Shown in pieces: positions 8,811-17,182 of a DNA stretch of 64,000 bases. Source of the stretch: Pseudomonas sp. efr-133-TYG-5 (GTDB lineage Bacteria > Pseudomonadota > Gammaproteobacteria > Pseudomonadales > Pseudomonadaceae); NCBI RefSeq assembly GCF_030209175.1, contig NZ_JARVSM010000006.1:1-64000 (forward strand), given 5' to 3'. Under the pieces are notes generated by a model. It had not been told where the DNA came from, ran no database searches, and worked only from the letters and a program-made list of their open reading frames with translations. The stretch's first letter is position 1, and each line of letters starts with the position of its first letter. A program made the translations under genes and the position numbers.

Positions 8811-9671
8811 ATGAACGCCCCCTTGCAAGGCCACGCGGCCAGCAACCCGATCGCCACGGCGCAGGCGCTGCTGGCGGTCGACCAGGTCAGCCTCGAATAC
8901 CGTACGCCGCAGCGCGTCGTGCGAGCCACCCACCAGGTCAGCTTCGAGGTCGATCAGGAGGACCGCTTCGTCCTGCTGGGCCCGTCCGGGTGCGGCAAGT
9001 CGACGTTGCTCAAAGCCGTCGCCGGGTTCATTGCCCCGTCCGAGGGCGAAATTCGTCTGCAAGGCCAGCGCGTCGACGCACCGGGGCCGGACCGGATTGT
9101 AGTGTTCCAGGAATTCGATCAACTGCCGCCATGGAAAACCGTGAAGCAGAACGTGATGTTTCCGTTGCTGGCCTCGCGCACGTTGAAAAAGAGAGAGGCC
9201 GAAGAGCGGGCGCTGCACTATCTGGACAAGGTTGGCCTGGCAGCCTTCGCCGATGCCTATCCGCACACGTTGTCCGGCGGCATGAAAGCACGGGTGGCGA
9301 TTGCCCGGGCGCTGGCGATGCAGCCGAAAATCCTCCTGATGGACGAGCCGTTCGCCGCGCTGGACGCGCTGACCCGGCGCAAGATGCAGGAAGAATTGTT
9401 GCTGCTGTGGGAGGAGGTGCGGTTCACCTTGCTGTTCGTGACCCACTCGATCGAAGAGGCGTTGGTGGTCGGCAACCGCATCCTGCTGTTGTCGCCGCAT
9501 CCGGGACGGGTCAGGGCCGAAGTGCACAGTCATCAATACGACCTGCACAGCCTCGGCGGGGTAGCGTTTCAGCAATCGGCGCGGCGCATTCATCGCCTGC
9601 TGTTCGACGAAGGCCAGCCGGCGGAAACCGAGCGCGACCACGACTTCAACGACATTCGCATCGCTTATTGA
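8811..9671 (+). CDS. ABC importer ATP-binding protein, NitT/TauT family
   Basis: This is the cytoplasmic ATPase of the importer, 286 residues from ATG 8811 (MNAPLQGHAAS). It shows Walker A GPSGCGKST, signature LSGGMKARVAIARAL, Walker B ILLMDEPFAALDA and the switch His in FVTHSIEEAL. The sequence VVFQEFDQLPPWKTV is the Q-loop region typical of SsuB/TauB. The frame is open further upstream, but the earlier residues lie within the preceding gene. Confidence 0.88.
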   Translation: MNAPLQGHAASNPIATAQALLAVDQVSLEYRTPQRVVRATHQVSFEVDQEDRFVLLGPSGCGKSTLLKAVAGFIAPSEGEIRLQGQRVDAPGPDRIVVFQEFDQLPPWKTVKQNVMFPLLASRTLKKREAEERALHYLDKVGLAAFADAYPHTLSGGMKARVAIARALAMQPKILLMDEPFAALDALTRRKMQEELLLLWEEVRFTLLFVTHSIEEALVVGNRILLLSPHPGRVRAEVHSHQYDLHSLGGVAFQQSARRIHRLLFDEGQPAETERDHDFNDIRIAY

Positions 9672-9692
9672 GCGGCCTGGAGGATTTGCCCG

Positions 9693-10559
9693 ATGAGCCA
9701 TTCATCCCCTTTACGTGAAGAATTCGAAACCGTTCTGCAGCCACTGACCAGCGTGCCGCTGGAGCGCGAATTGCCGCTGGGCCAGCGTTTGTGGCAGCAG
9801 GGCTGGCTGCGTAAAAGCCTGATCCTGATCCTGCTCGCGGTGCTCTGGGAGGTGATCGCCCGGGTGCAGAACAACGATCTGCTGCTGCCGAGTTTCCTCC
9901 AGACCAGTCACGCCTTGTACGACGGCCTGCTCAGCGGCGAGTTGCTGGGCAAGGTGTGGATTTCCCTGGTGGTGCTGGTCAAGGGTTACCTGATCGGCAT
10001 CGTGCTGGCGTTTGCCCTGACCACGCTGGCGGTGTCGACCCAGCTCGGTCGGGATTTGCTCAGCACCCTGACCTCGATGTTCAACCCGCTGCCGGCGATT
10101 GCCCTGTTGCCGCTGGCCTTGCTCTGGTTCGGCCTGGGGCAGAACAGCCTGATCTTTGTGCTGGTGCATTCGGTGCTGTGGGCGCTGGCGTTGAACACCT
10201 ACGCGGGGTTTCTCGGTGTCTCGGAAACCCTGCGCATGGCCGGGCGCAACTACGGTCTGAAGGGCATGCGCTTTGTGCTGTTCATTCTGATTCCGGCGGC
10301 GCTGCCGTCGATCCTCGCCGGGTTGAAAATCGGCTGGGCCTTCGCCTGGCGCACGCTGATCGCTGCCGAACTGGTGTTCGGCGCCACCAGCGGCAAGGGC
10401 GGGCTGGGCTGGTACATCTTCCAGAACCGCAACGAACTGTACACCGACAAGGTGTTTGCCGGCCTGGCGGTGGTGATCCTGATCGGGTTGCTGGTGGAGA
10501 ACCTGGTGTTCGATACGCTGGAGAGGATCACCGTGAAGCGCTGGGGTATGCAGCGCTGA
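9693..10559 (+). CDS. ABC importer permease, NitT/TauT family
   Basis: This is the inner-membrane permease of the importer, 288 residues with about six membrane helices. The binding-protein-dependent permease motif that contacts the ATPase is seen around ETLRMAGRNYGLKGMRF, a variant of the EAA loop. It is the last gene of the dioxygenase-importer operon and is followed by a REPIN 18 bases after the stop. Confidence 0.88.
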   Translation: MSHSSPLREEFETVLQPLTSVPLERELPLGQRLWQQGWLRKSLILILLAVLWEVIARVQNNDLLLPSFLQTSHALYDGLLSGELLGKVWISLVVLVKGYLIGIVLAFALTTLAVSTQLGRDLLSTLTSMFNPLPAIALLPLALLWFGLGQNSLIFVLVHSVLWALALNTYAGFLGVSETLRMAGRNYGLKGMRFVLFILIPAALPSILAGLKIGWAFAWRTLIAAELVFGATSGKGGLGWYIFQNRNELYTDKVFAGLAVVILIGLLVENLVFDTLERITVKRWGMQR

Positions 10560-10577
10560 TGTGTATTGACTGACCTG

Positions 10578-10676
10578 GCCCCATCGCTGGCAAGCCAGCT
10601 CCCACAGGGATTGTGTGTTCACTCATTCTGTGACCGGCGAAAATCCTGTGGGGGCTGGCTTGCCGGCGATGGCGCC
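10578..10676. repeat. REP doublet (REPIN) 2
   Basis: Inverted REP copies (CATCGCTGGCAAGCCAGCTC on the left, CTGTGGGGGCTGGCTTGCCG on the right) lie between the ABC permease and the LysR regulator. The arrangement matches REPIN 1 and may mark the 3' end of the importer transcript. Confidence 0.88.
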
Positions 10677-10755
10677 CTTGCAACCACCGCCAGGCGCCAG
10701 GGATGTTTGCTAGCATTGCACCCAGATCAATTCAGATCAGCCACGAGTGCTCAGC

Positions 10756-11673
10756 ATGCAACTCCCGGACATGAACCTGTTGGTCGCCCTCGACGCCTTG
10801 CTTGACGAGGGCAGCGTGGTCGGTGCGGCGCGGCGAATGAACCTCAGTCCCGCCGCCATGAGCCGCACCCTGACGCGAATCCGCGAGGCCATCGGCGACC
10901 CGATACTGGTACGTGCCGGTCGCGGTCTGGTGCCAACGCCCAAAGCCCTCGCGCTGCGTGAACAGGTGCGCGACGTGGTCGAGCAGGCGGCGCTGCTGTT
11001 TCGCTCGGCGGACGCCGTGGAACTCGGCACCCTGCGTCGGCGCTTCAGTATCCGCGCCAACGACTTTTTCGTCGGGGTGTACGGCGGCAAGCTGTTCGAC
11101 ACCCTCGACCAGCAGGCGCCGCATTGCGAGCTGCGTTTCGTCCCCGAAGGCGACGGAGATGATGAAGCGCTGCGCGAAGGGCGGATCGACCTGAGCGTCA
11201 GCAACACCCGCCCGGTGACGCCGGAAGTGAAGGTGCAGAACCTGTTTTCCACGCATTTCGTCGGGCTGGTGCGCGCCGATCATCCGTTGCTCGACGGCGA
11301 AATCACCGCTGAGCGTTATGCCGGTTTTTCCCACATCAGCATGTCCCGCCGCGGCATCGCCCGCGGGCCGATCGACACCGCCCTGAATGCGTTGGGCCTG
11401 GAGCGGCGGGTGGCGGTGATCGCGCCGAGCTTCCATGCGGCGATGTTCGCCTTGCCGGACTCCGACCTGATCCTGCCGGTGCCCAAGGAAGCGCTGCTGA
11501 GCGTGCGGCGGCTGGGCCTGAAACTGCGCTCGTTCGACCTGCCGATCCCGTTGCCGACCCTGATGCTGACCCAGGCCTGGCATCCGCGCTTCGACAAGGA
11601 CCCGGCGCACCGCTGGCTGCGCGAAACGCTCAAGACCTGTTGCGACGAAACGTGGCTGGCCGCCCAACCCTGA
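10756..11673 (+). CDS. LysR-family transcriptional regulator
   Basis: This 305-residue DNA-binding regulator has an N-terminal winged helix (about 1-62: LVALDALLDEGSVVGAARRM, then LSPAAMSRTLTRIREAIG) and a substrate-binding-like effector domain. ATG 10756 is preferred; a GTG at 10747 in frame is possible. It is most like the NodD/SyrM-type branch (MNLLVALDALL). It points toward the EmrAB-like efflux genes 148 bases downstream and may control them, but the two are separated by their own leader, so the target is inferred. Confidence 0.85.
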   Translation: MQLPDMNLLVALDALLDEGSVVGAARRMNLSPAAMSRTLTRIREAIGDPILVRAGRGLVPTPKALALREQVRDVVEQAALLFRSADAVELGTLRRRFSIRANDFFVGVYGGKLFDTLDQQAPHCELRFVPEGDGDDEALREGRIDLSVSNTRPVTPEVKVQNLFSTHFVGLVRADHPLLDGEITAERYAGFSHISMSRRGIARGPIDTALNALGLERRVAVIAPSFHAAMFALPDSDLILPVPKEALLSVRRLGLKLRSFDLPIPLPTLMLTQAWHPRFDKDPAHRWLRETLKTCCDETWLAAQP

Positions 11674-11789
11674 ATACGCAAGCCGAGTCAGCCTTGGCAC
11701 CTTTCTATCTGGCGATAAACAGTTGTGTCTGATGCACTTATAACCTGCCGATAAGTCAATTTTCGTCAGCACTAAGCCCGACTAATATG

Positions 11790-11812
11790 CTCCGGTATTT
11801 TTCCCTCCGGAG
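11790..11812 (+). promoter_or_regulatory. Leader hairpin that includes the ribosome site of the EmrB-like gene
   Basis: CTCCGG (11790-11795) pairs exactly with CCGGAG (11807-11812) across an 11-base loop. The right arm contains GGAG, the only obvious Shine-Dalgarno sequence for the ATG at 11822. A TAATAT box just upstream (11783-11788) could be the -10 of the promoter. When folded, the hairpin would hide the ribosome site. The function is inferred. Confidence 0.4.
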
Positions 11813-11821
11813 TGTGTATTC

Positions 11822-13360
11822 ATGACTTCCCTGACGGCCCCGGCACCTGTCGCCGCGGCCAGTCCGGCGACGGCGGCCACGCCACCGGTGTTCGGCGTGC
11901 GAATCATCACCGGCCTGGTCGGTGTGCTGCTGGCGGTGCTGGTCTCGGGCCTCAACGAGATGGTGACCAAAGTCGCGCTCGCCGACATCCGAGGCGCGCT
12001 GAACATCGGCTACGACGAAGGCACCTGGCTGGTCGCCTGTTATGCCGCGACCTCGGTGGCGGCGATGGCGTTCGCGCCGTGGTGCTCGGTGACCTTTTCG
12101 CTGCGTCGCTTCACCCTCTGCGCGATCAGCCTGTTCACGCTGCTCGGCGTGTTGTGCCCGTTCGCCCCGAACTACGAAAGCCTGCTGCTGATGCGCACCC
12201 TGCAAGGCCTTGCCGGCGGGGCGTTGCCGCCGATGCTGATGACCGTTGCCCTGCGTTTCCTGCCGGCCAATTTCAAGCTCTATGGCCTGGCCGGTTACGC
12301 GCTGACGGCGACGTTCGGCCCCGGCCTCGGCACGCCGCTGGCCGGCCTGTGGAGCGAATACGTCGGCTGGCAGTGGACGTTCTGGCAAATTATCGTGCCG
12401 TGCCTGATTGCCATGGCGATGGTCGCCTGGGGCCTTCCGCAGGATCCGCTGCGCCTGGAACGTCTCAAGACGTTCAACTGGCAGGGCCTGCTGCTGGGCT
12501 TCCCGGCGATCTGCATGCTGGTGATCGGCCTGCTCCAGGGCAATCGGCTGGACTGGTTCGAATCGAACCTGATCTGCGCGTTGCTCGGCGCCGGTGCATT
12601 GTTGCTGCTGGCGTTTTTGATCAACGAGTGGTCGCAGCCGATCCCGTTTTTCAAGTTGCAGATGCTCGGCATTCGCAACCTGTCTTTTGCGCTGATGACC
12701 CTCGCCGGGGTGTTGGTGGTGTTGCAGGCGGTGGTGTTGCTTCCGTCGAGCTACCTGGCGCAGATACAGGGTTATCGCCCGGTGCAGACCGCGCCGATCA
12801 TGCTGATCGCGGCATTGCCACAGCTGATCGCGCTGCCGCTGGTGGCGGCGCTGTGCAACTTGCGCTGGGTCGATTGCCGCTGGGTGCTCGGCATCGGTTT
12901 GAGCATGCTGGTGCTGTCTTGCCTGGGCGGCTCGCTGCTGACGTCGCAATGGATTCGCGACAACTTCTACGTGCTGCAATGGTTGCAGATCTTCGGTCAG
13001 CCGATGTCGGTGCTGCCGCTGTTGATGTTGTCCACCGGCAGCATCCAGCCGCAGGACGGGCCGTTCGCCTCCGCATGGTTCAACACGGTGAAAGGCCTGG
13101 CCGCGGTGGTCGCCACGGGCGTGATCGAAGCGCTGACCACGGCGCGCCTGCATTTCCACTCGACGATGTTGATCGACAACCTCGGCAATTCACCTTTGGC
13201 CGATCGCAGCGATCCGGGCCTTGCCCATCGTTTGCACGAACAGGCCGTGGTGCTGACTTCTTCCGATCTTTATGTGTGCATGGCCGGCGTCGCGGTGGCG
13301 CTGATCCTGCTGATTTTCTGGCTGCCGACGCGGATTTTCCCGCCGCGCGCGCCGACCTGA
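11822..13360 (+). CDS. MFS drug exporter, DHA2 (EmrB/QacA-like) family
   Basis: This inner-membrane proton-driven exporter of 512 residues has about 14 predicted membrane helices. The motif-A region between helices 2 and 3 is present in altered form, and the motif-C-like glycine/proline segment is FGPGLGTPLAGLWSEYVGWQ. It precedes a HlyD-type adaptor and a NodT-type outer-membrane factor, giving a full EmrAB-TolC-like tripartite pump. Substrate unknown; such pumps export uncouplers, aromatic acids or antibiotics. Confidence 0.85.
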   Translation: MTSLTAPAPVAAASPATAATPPVFGVRIITGLVGVLLAVLVSGLNEMVTKVALADIRGALNIGYDEGTWLVACYAATSVAAMAFAPWCSVTFSLRRFTLCAISLFTLLGVLCPFAPNYESLLLMRTLQGLAGGALPPMLMTVALRFLPANFKLYGLAGYALTATFGPGLGTPLAGLWSEYVGWQWTFWQIIVPCLIAMAMVAWGLPQDPLRLERLKTFNWQGLLLGFPAICMLVIGLLQGNRLDWFESNLICALLGAGALLLLAFLINEWSQPIPFFKLQMLGIRNLSFALMTLAGVLVVLQAVVLLPSSYLAQIQGYRPVQTAPIMLIAALPQLIALPLVAALCNLRWVDCRWVLGIGLSMLVLSCLGGSLLTSQWIRDNFYVLQWLQIFGQPMSVLPLLMLSTGSIQPQDGPFASAWFNTVKGLAAVVATGVIEALTTARLHFHSTMLIDNLGNSPLADRSDPGLAHRLHEQAVVLTSSDLYVCMAGVAVALILLIFWLPTRIFPPRAPT

Positions 13361-13386
13361 TGGCTGTACGGGAACAGAAGGTTTTT

Positions 13387-14457
13387 ATGACGACTCAAGC
13401 AAAGCAAAAAATCGCCGTGGCCGTGGCGGCTGCCCTGGCCGTCGGCGTGCTGCTGTATCTGGCGGTGCCCGGCCTGTTTGGCCAGCGCACACAGCAAAAC
13501 ACCAATGATGCATTCGTGTCCGCCGACTTCACCCTGGTGGTGCCGCGTGTGGCCGGGTTCATCAAGGAGGTGCTGGTGGAGGACAACCAGCAGGTCAAGG
13601 CCGGGCAGTTGCTGGCCCTGATCGATGACCGCGACCTGCGCGCCGCCGCTGAAGCGGCCGATGCGCAGACCCTGGTGGCACGGGCGCAGTTGCAGAACGC
13701 CCGGGCGACGTTGGAGCGTCAGGCTTCAGTGATCGCTCAGGCGCAGGCAGCGGTGGTTTCGGCCAAGGCACAAATGGCCTTCGCCCAGCAGGAACTCAAT
13801 CGCTACAACCATTTGGCAGGCGTCGGCGCCGGCACCGTGCAGAACGCGCAGCAGGCGCGTACGCGGATCGATCAGGCGACTGCGCGACTGGATACGGCCA
13901 CGGCCAGACTGGCGGCGGAGCGCAAGCAGATCGACATTCTCAGCGCGCAACGCGATGCCGCCGAAGGGGGCTTGAAGCACGCGCAGGCGGCGTTGGAGAT
14001 CGCCAGTTTCGAGTTGTCCTACACGCGCATCACCGCGCCGCAGGATGGCATGGTCGGCGAGCGTGCGGTGCGCGTCGGCGCTTACGTGACGCCGGGCAGC
14101 AAGCTGCTGGCCGTGGTGCCGCTGCAGCAGGCGTACGTGGTGGCCAACTTCCAGGAAACCCAGCTCACCGATGTCCACCCGGGACAGGCGGTGCAGGTGC
14201 GCGTCGACAGCCTCGGCGGTGAGGCCTTGAACGGTCGTGTCGAAAGTATTGCCCCGGCCACTGGCGTGACCTTCGCGGCGGTGAAACCGGACAACGCCAC
14301 GGGCAACTTCACCAAGGTCGTGCAACGGATTCCGGTGAAGATCGTCCTCGAGCCCGGTCAGCCGTTGGCCGAGCGGCTGCGCGTGGGCATGTCGGTGGAG
14401 GCGAGTATCGATACCCGTCGTTCGGCGCCGGCGCAGCGCGAGGTGACGCAGCGATGA
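13387..14457 (+). CDS. HlyD/EmrA-type membrane fusion protein
   Basis: This periplasmic adaptor of 356 residues has an N-terminal anchor helix (IAVAVAAALAVGVLLYLAV), lipoyl halves (VPRVAGFIKEVLVEDNQQVK and TRITAPQDGMVGERAVRVG) and a coiled coil between them. ATG 13387 has an AAGG site upstream; an ATG at 13360 overlapping the MFS stop would add nine residues. Its stop overlaps the next gene at ATGA. Confidence 0.88.
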   Translation: MTTQAKQKIAVAVAAALAVGVLLYLAVPGLFGQRTQQNTNDAFVSADFTLVVPRVAGFIKEVLVEDNQQVKAGQLLALIDDRDLRAAAEAADAQTLVARAQLQNARATLERQASVIAQAQAAVVSAKAQMAFAQQELNRYNHLAGVGAGTVQNAQQARTRIDQATARLDTATARLAAERKQIDILSAQRDAAEGGLKHAQAALEIASFELSYTRITAPQDGMVGERAVRVGAYVTPGSKLLAVVPLQQAYVVANFQETQLTDVHPGQAVQVRVDSLGGEALNGRVESIAPATGVTFAAVKPDNATGNFTKVVQRIPVKIVLEPGQPLAERLRVGMSVEASIDTRRSAPAQREVTQR

Positions 14458-16037
14458 TTTTTGTTGAATCGGCTGGCGCCATCGCTGGCAAGCCAGCTCC
14501 CACAGAGGGTGTGCAGACTGGCCGGGATCCTCATTCCAAACAGAGCTCTTTGTGGGAGCTGGCTTGCCAGCGAAGAGGCCAGTGGCAACAACTCACCCTC
14601 GGAGCCTTGCTCGCCCTTGGCCTCAGCGCCTGCACCGTCGGCCCGGACTTCCACAAGCCCGAAGCCACACAAATCACCGACTGGGCCAAACCCGCCAAAT
14701 CAGCCCCCAGCCAGGCTGTCAGCGAACCGCTGAACGAGCGCTGGTGGGAGGTCTTCCATGATGCGCAACTGTCGGCCCTGACCCAGCGGGCGATGCACAG
14801 CAACCTCGACCTGCAACTGGCGAGCAGCCGCTTGCAACAAAGTCGCGCCGCGCGGCAAGTGATCACCGCGGATCGTTATCCGACCACTGCGGCGACCGGC
14901 AGCTACGCCCGCCAACGCAACAGCGGCAAAGGCTTGAGCGATCCGTCTGGGCATAACGGCGATTCCGCCTTCAATTTGTGGGATGCCGGTTTCTCCGCGT
15001 CGTGGGAGCTGGATTTCTGGGGCCGCGTGCGCCGGGAAACCGAGGCCGCCGACGCCAACCTCGAAGTCGCCGAAAACGATCGTCGCGGCGTGCTGCTTGC
15101 GGTTCTGGCCGACACCGCGCAGAACTACATTCAACTTCGCGGTGTGCAGAACACTCGTGCAGTCACCGAGCAGAACCTTGACGTCGCGCGCCACAGCCTC
15201 AAGCTCTCGCAACTGCGGCTCAACGATGGTGTGGCGACCGATCTGGACGTCGCCGAGGCTGCAGCGCAAGTCGCGGCCATCGAATCGCGTCTGCCCGCGC
15301 TCGAACAACGCCAGTCGCAACTGATCAACGCGATCAGCCTGTTGATGGGCGAAGCGCCCCAAGCGCTGGCCAAGGAGTTATCCACAGATGCCACCGTGCC
15401 GCAGTCGCCGCTGCAAGTCGCCATCGGCCTGCCGTCGCAATTGGCGGAACGGCGCCCGGATATCCGTCAGGCCGAAGCCCGGTTGCACGCCGCCACCGCC
15501 AATATCGGTGTCGCCCAAGGCGATTTCTATCCGCGCATCACGCTGTCCGGAAACCTGGGATCGCAAGCGATGCAGCTCAGCGATTTCGGTTCGTGGGGTT
15601 CGCGCGCCTTCGGCCTCGGCCCGCAGTTCAGCCTGCCGCTGTTCGACGGCGGACGCTTGCGCGGCGTCCTGCAGTTGCGCGAAGCCCAGCAACAGGAAGC
15701 GGCGATCGCCTACCAGCAAACCGTGCTGCGTGCCTGGCACGAGATCGACGACCAGTTGACCGCCTACAACGCCAGCCAGCGTCGCCGCGACAGCCTCGCC
15801 GAAGCGGTACGCCAGAACCAGATCGCCCTGCGCACCGCGCAACAGCAATACGTCGAAGGCGTGGCCGACTTCGTCAATGTTCTCACCGTGCAAGGCGCGT
15901 TGCTGGCGACCCAGGAGCAGTGGGTGGAAAGCTCCACCGGCGTGTCGCTGGCGATGGTCGGGTTGTATCGGGCGTTGGGTGGGGGATGGGAGTCGGTGTA
16001 TCCGGCGCAAGGTTCGCCTACCAGTAATCCGGCTTGA
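14454..16037 (+). CDS. NodT-family outer-membrane efflux lipoprotein with REPIN-derived 5' end
   Basis: This outer-membrane factor completes the EmrAB-like pump. The lipobox LGLSAC and the mature start CTVGPDFHKPEA, followed by two OEP repeats, are typical of OprM/NodT proteins; the C-terminal half includes VAQGDFYPRITLSGNLGSQ. The odd part is the N-terminus: from ATG 14454 (overlapping the adaptor stop) about 43 codons precede the hydrophobic segment, and most are a REP doublet read in frame, including SLWELACQRRG. A TTG at 14550 inside the right REP arm would give a shorter, more normal lipoprotein signal. The true start needs experiment. The product is otherwise full length. Confidence 0.82.
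   Translation: MIFVESAGAIAGKPAPTEGVQTGRDPHSKQSSLWELACQRRGQWQQLTLGALLALGLSACTVGPDFHKPEATQITDWAKPAKSAPSQAVSEPLNERWWEVFHDAQLSALTQRAMHSNLDLQLASSRLQQSRAARQVITADRYPTTAATGSYARQRNSGKGLSDPSGHNGDSAFNLWDAGFSASWELDFWGRVRRETEAADANLEVAENDRRGVLLAVLADTAQNYIQLRGVQNTRAVTEQNLDVARHSLKLSQLRLNDGVATDLDVAEAAAQVAAIESRLPALEQRQSQLINAISLLMGEAPQALAKELSTDATVPQSPLQVAIGLPSQLAERRPDIRQAEARLHAATANIGVAQGDFYPRITLSGNLGSQAMQLSDFGSWGSRAFGLGPQFSLPLFDGGRLRGVLQLREAQQQEAAIAYQQTVLRAWHEIDDQLTAYNASQRRRDSLAEAVRQNQIALRTAQQQYVEGVADFVNVLTVQGALLATQEQWVESSTGVSLAMVGLYRALGGGWESVYPAQGSPTSNPA
14472..14580. repeat. REP doublet (REPIN) 3, overlapping a coding start
   Basis: Inverted REP copies (CATCGCTGGCAAGCCAGCTC on the left; GTGGGAGCTGGCTTGCCAGC on the right) lie between the EmrA-like stop codon and the signal-peptide codons of the outer-membrane gene. 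Unlike the other three REPINs in the window it falls inside an operon and inside the open frame of the downstream gene. Confidence 0.85.
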
Positions 16038-16707
16038 AGGCGGGTTTCTTGCCAGTGGCCACTCGTTCGGGAAACTGGTGCAGGAACAGCTCTTCAGGGG
16101 TGATGACGCGCCGTAGCCAATGCGAATGGTCTTTCAGAGAACCAGGGGATGGGCGGTTCAATCCCGCTCTATGCGGAAGGATGACGCCGACGATGATGTG
16201 AGGGAAGTCCGCCCGAATGGCTTTCAATGCCGGCGTCATATCCGTGTCGCTCGATACCAGGACAAGCTGCTCGATACGCGTTTGCCGGTCCAGCGTTGCC
16301 TGGCGCCATGCCGTGCGGTACATGCTGATTGCGATATGAACGTCGGTTTCCTTTTCTTCAAGCTTCCAGATATCGACTTTGTCCTGGCGTGAGGCTTTGG
16401 TGTTCCTGTCGACAAATCGTGGGGCTTTGGCCGGCTGAAGTTGATGGCGACCAAAGTGCACGGTGACATTGGTCGCGCGCAAAGCCCTGATGTAGGTGTC
16501 TTGGGCTTCCTTGGACACGCGACCGAGCGTCGCGAGTTCCGGCTTGATCGAAGACGTGAAGTAATCAATCGAGACGACGCTGTTCTGCGGGTTTTCAACA
16601 AGCGCTACATGGGCCAGCAAACTTTCAAGGTTCAGCCATTTGTAGGGTGTGCCAGCGAGCAGTCCGTAGAACAGGTTATAGCCATCAACAAAGAAAGCGG
16701 TGCGCAC
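16018..16707 (-). CDS. NYN-domain (PIN-like nuclease family) protein
   Basis: This 229-residue protein starts at GTG 16707 (MRTAFFVDGYNLFYGLL), seven bases after a GAGGA site. FVDGYNLFY and VSSDTDMTPALKAI are the acidic motifs of NYN domains, metal-dependent RNases related to PIN domains, and ETDVHIAISMYRTAW carries another conserved Asp. The frame continues upstream to 16755, but those codons encode the terminator hairpin and make no good start. It is convergent with the outer-membrane gene, overlapping it by 20 bases. RNA target unknown. Confidence 0.78.
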   Translation of the reverse strand: MRTAFFVDGYNLFYGLLAGTPYKWLNLESLLAHVALVENPQNSVVSIDYFTSSIKPELATLGRVSKEAQDTYIRALRATNVTVHFGRHQLQPAKAPRFVDRNTKASRQDKVDIWKLEEKETDVHIAISMYRTAWRQATLDRQTRIEQLVLVSSDTDMTPALKAIRADFPHIIVGVILPHRAGLNRPSPGSLKDHSHWLRRVITPEELFLHQFPERVATGKKPAFKPDYW

Positions 16708-16726
16708 ACATGATTCCTCAGAAACG

Positions 16727-16752
16727 AAAAAACCGGCCTGAGCCGGTTTTTT
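16727..16752 (-). terminator. Rho-independent terminator
   Basis: A near-symmetrical hairpin, CCGGC-CTGA-GCCGG, is flanked by six A and six T, so it can act on either strand. On the minus strand it would end the RNA starting near 16797 and lies just upstream of the NYN start. Confidence 0.75.
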
Positions 16753-16797
16753 CACCCCAACGGCCAGCGAACTGAATCGCTGCGTACGGGGTTGAGT
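16727..16797 (-). ncRNA. Candidate small RNA or leader RNA upstream of the NYN gene
   Basis: A promoter-like pair (16804-16833) would start transcription near A16797 on the minus strand, and an intrinsic terminator ends at 16727, giving a transcript of about 71 bases. Between them are paired segments: CAGCGA/TCGCTG (16777-16782 with 16765-16770) closed by ACCCC/GGGGT-type pairing. It ends 20 bases before the NYN start codon, so it could be a free small RNA or an attenuator leader. I do not recognise the family; this is a structural inference. Confidence 0.4.
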
Positions 16798-16803
16798 GAG
16801 GCC

Positions 16804-16833
16804 ATCCTAGATTGAGCGCGTCATGCAGGTCAA
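16804..16833 (-). promoter_or_regulatory. Sigma-70-like promoter for the candidate RNA / NYN gene
   Basis: On the minus strand TTGACC (16833-16828) is separated by 18 bases from TAGGAT (16809-16804), a good match to the -35 and -10 elements. The predicted start is A16797. From here to the promoter at 17128 (16834-17127) the sequence is less GC-rich and no gene was recognised. Confidence 0.5.
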
Positions 16834-17127
16834 CCGACGTCCGATCGTTACCTCCCTCCGCTGGAACTTCCCAGCGCCGGCCATCCAGTTTTGTTGGTCA
16901 TACAGGGCGTTGGTCAAGCCGTTCGGTGGTTTCTTTATTAGCGGTTGTTGCGGCACAAAGGCAGGAAACTTCTAGCTTGTAATCACTATCAGGGTTCATT
17001 GAGCGTTTGTTGTCCGACCCTTGTCGGAAAAATCTGTGGTCCTACATGGCTGCAACGTTTCGACAGCAAAACTGCACATCCAGATGTTTTTGCAACATCG
17101 CATTTCAGGGCAATGATGGCCTTTCGC

Positions 17128-17155
17128 TTGACGCTAAACCCCGCTGTCGTAGACT
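17128..17155 (+). promoter_or_regulatory. Candidate promoter of the HlyD / HlyD / M50-HlyD operon
   Basis: TTGACG (17128-17133) and TAGACT (17150-17155) are spaced by 16 bases, 27 bases before the ATG at 17183. A GGGAG ribosome site lies between them and the ATG. Confidence 0.45.
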
Positions 17156-17182
17156 CCGCACATCCGTCAGGGAGTAGCGGTT

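Noticed and set aside
11812..13386. Plus-strand open frame running in another phase through the MFS gene into the EmrA-like gene (881 residues)
   Set aside because: Only the part from 13387 is a real gene; the earlier part is out of frame with the MFS protein and Arg/Gly/Ala-rich.
16708..16755. Upstream extension of the NYN protein to an ATG at 16755
   Set aside because: The extra codons encode the terminator hairpin, while GTG 16707 has a well-placed GAGGA and gives the family-typical start.
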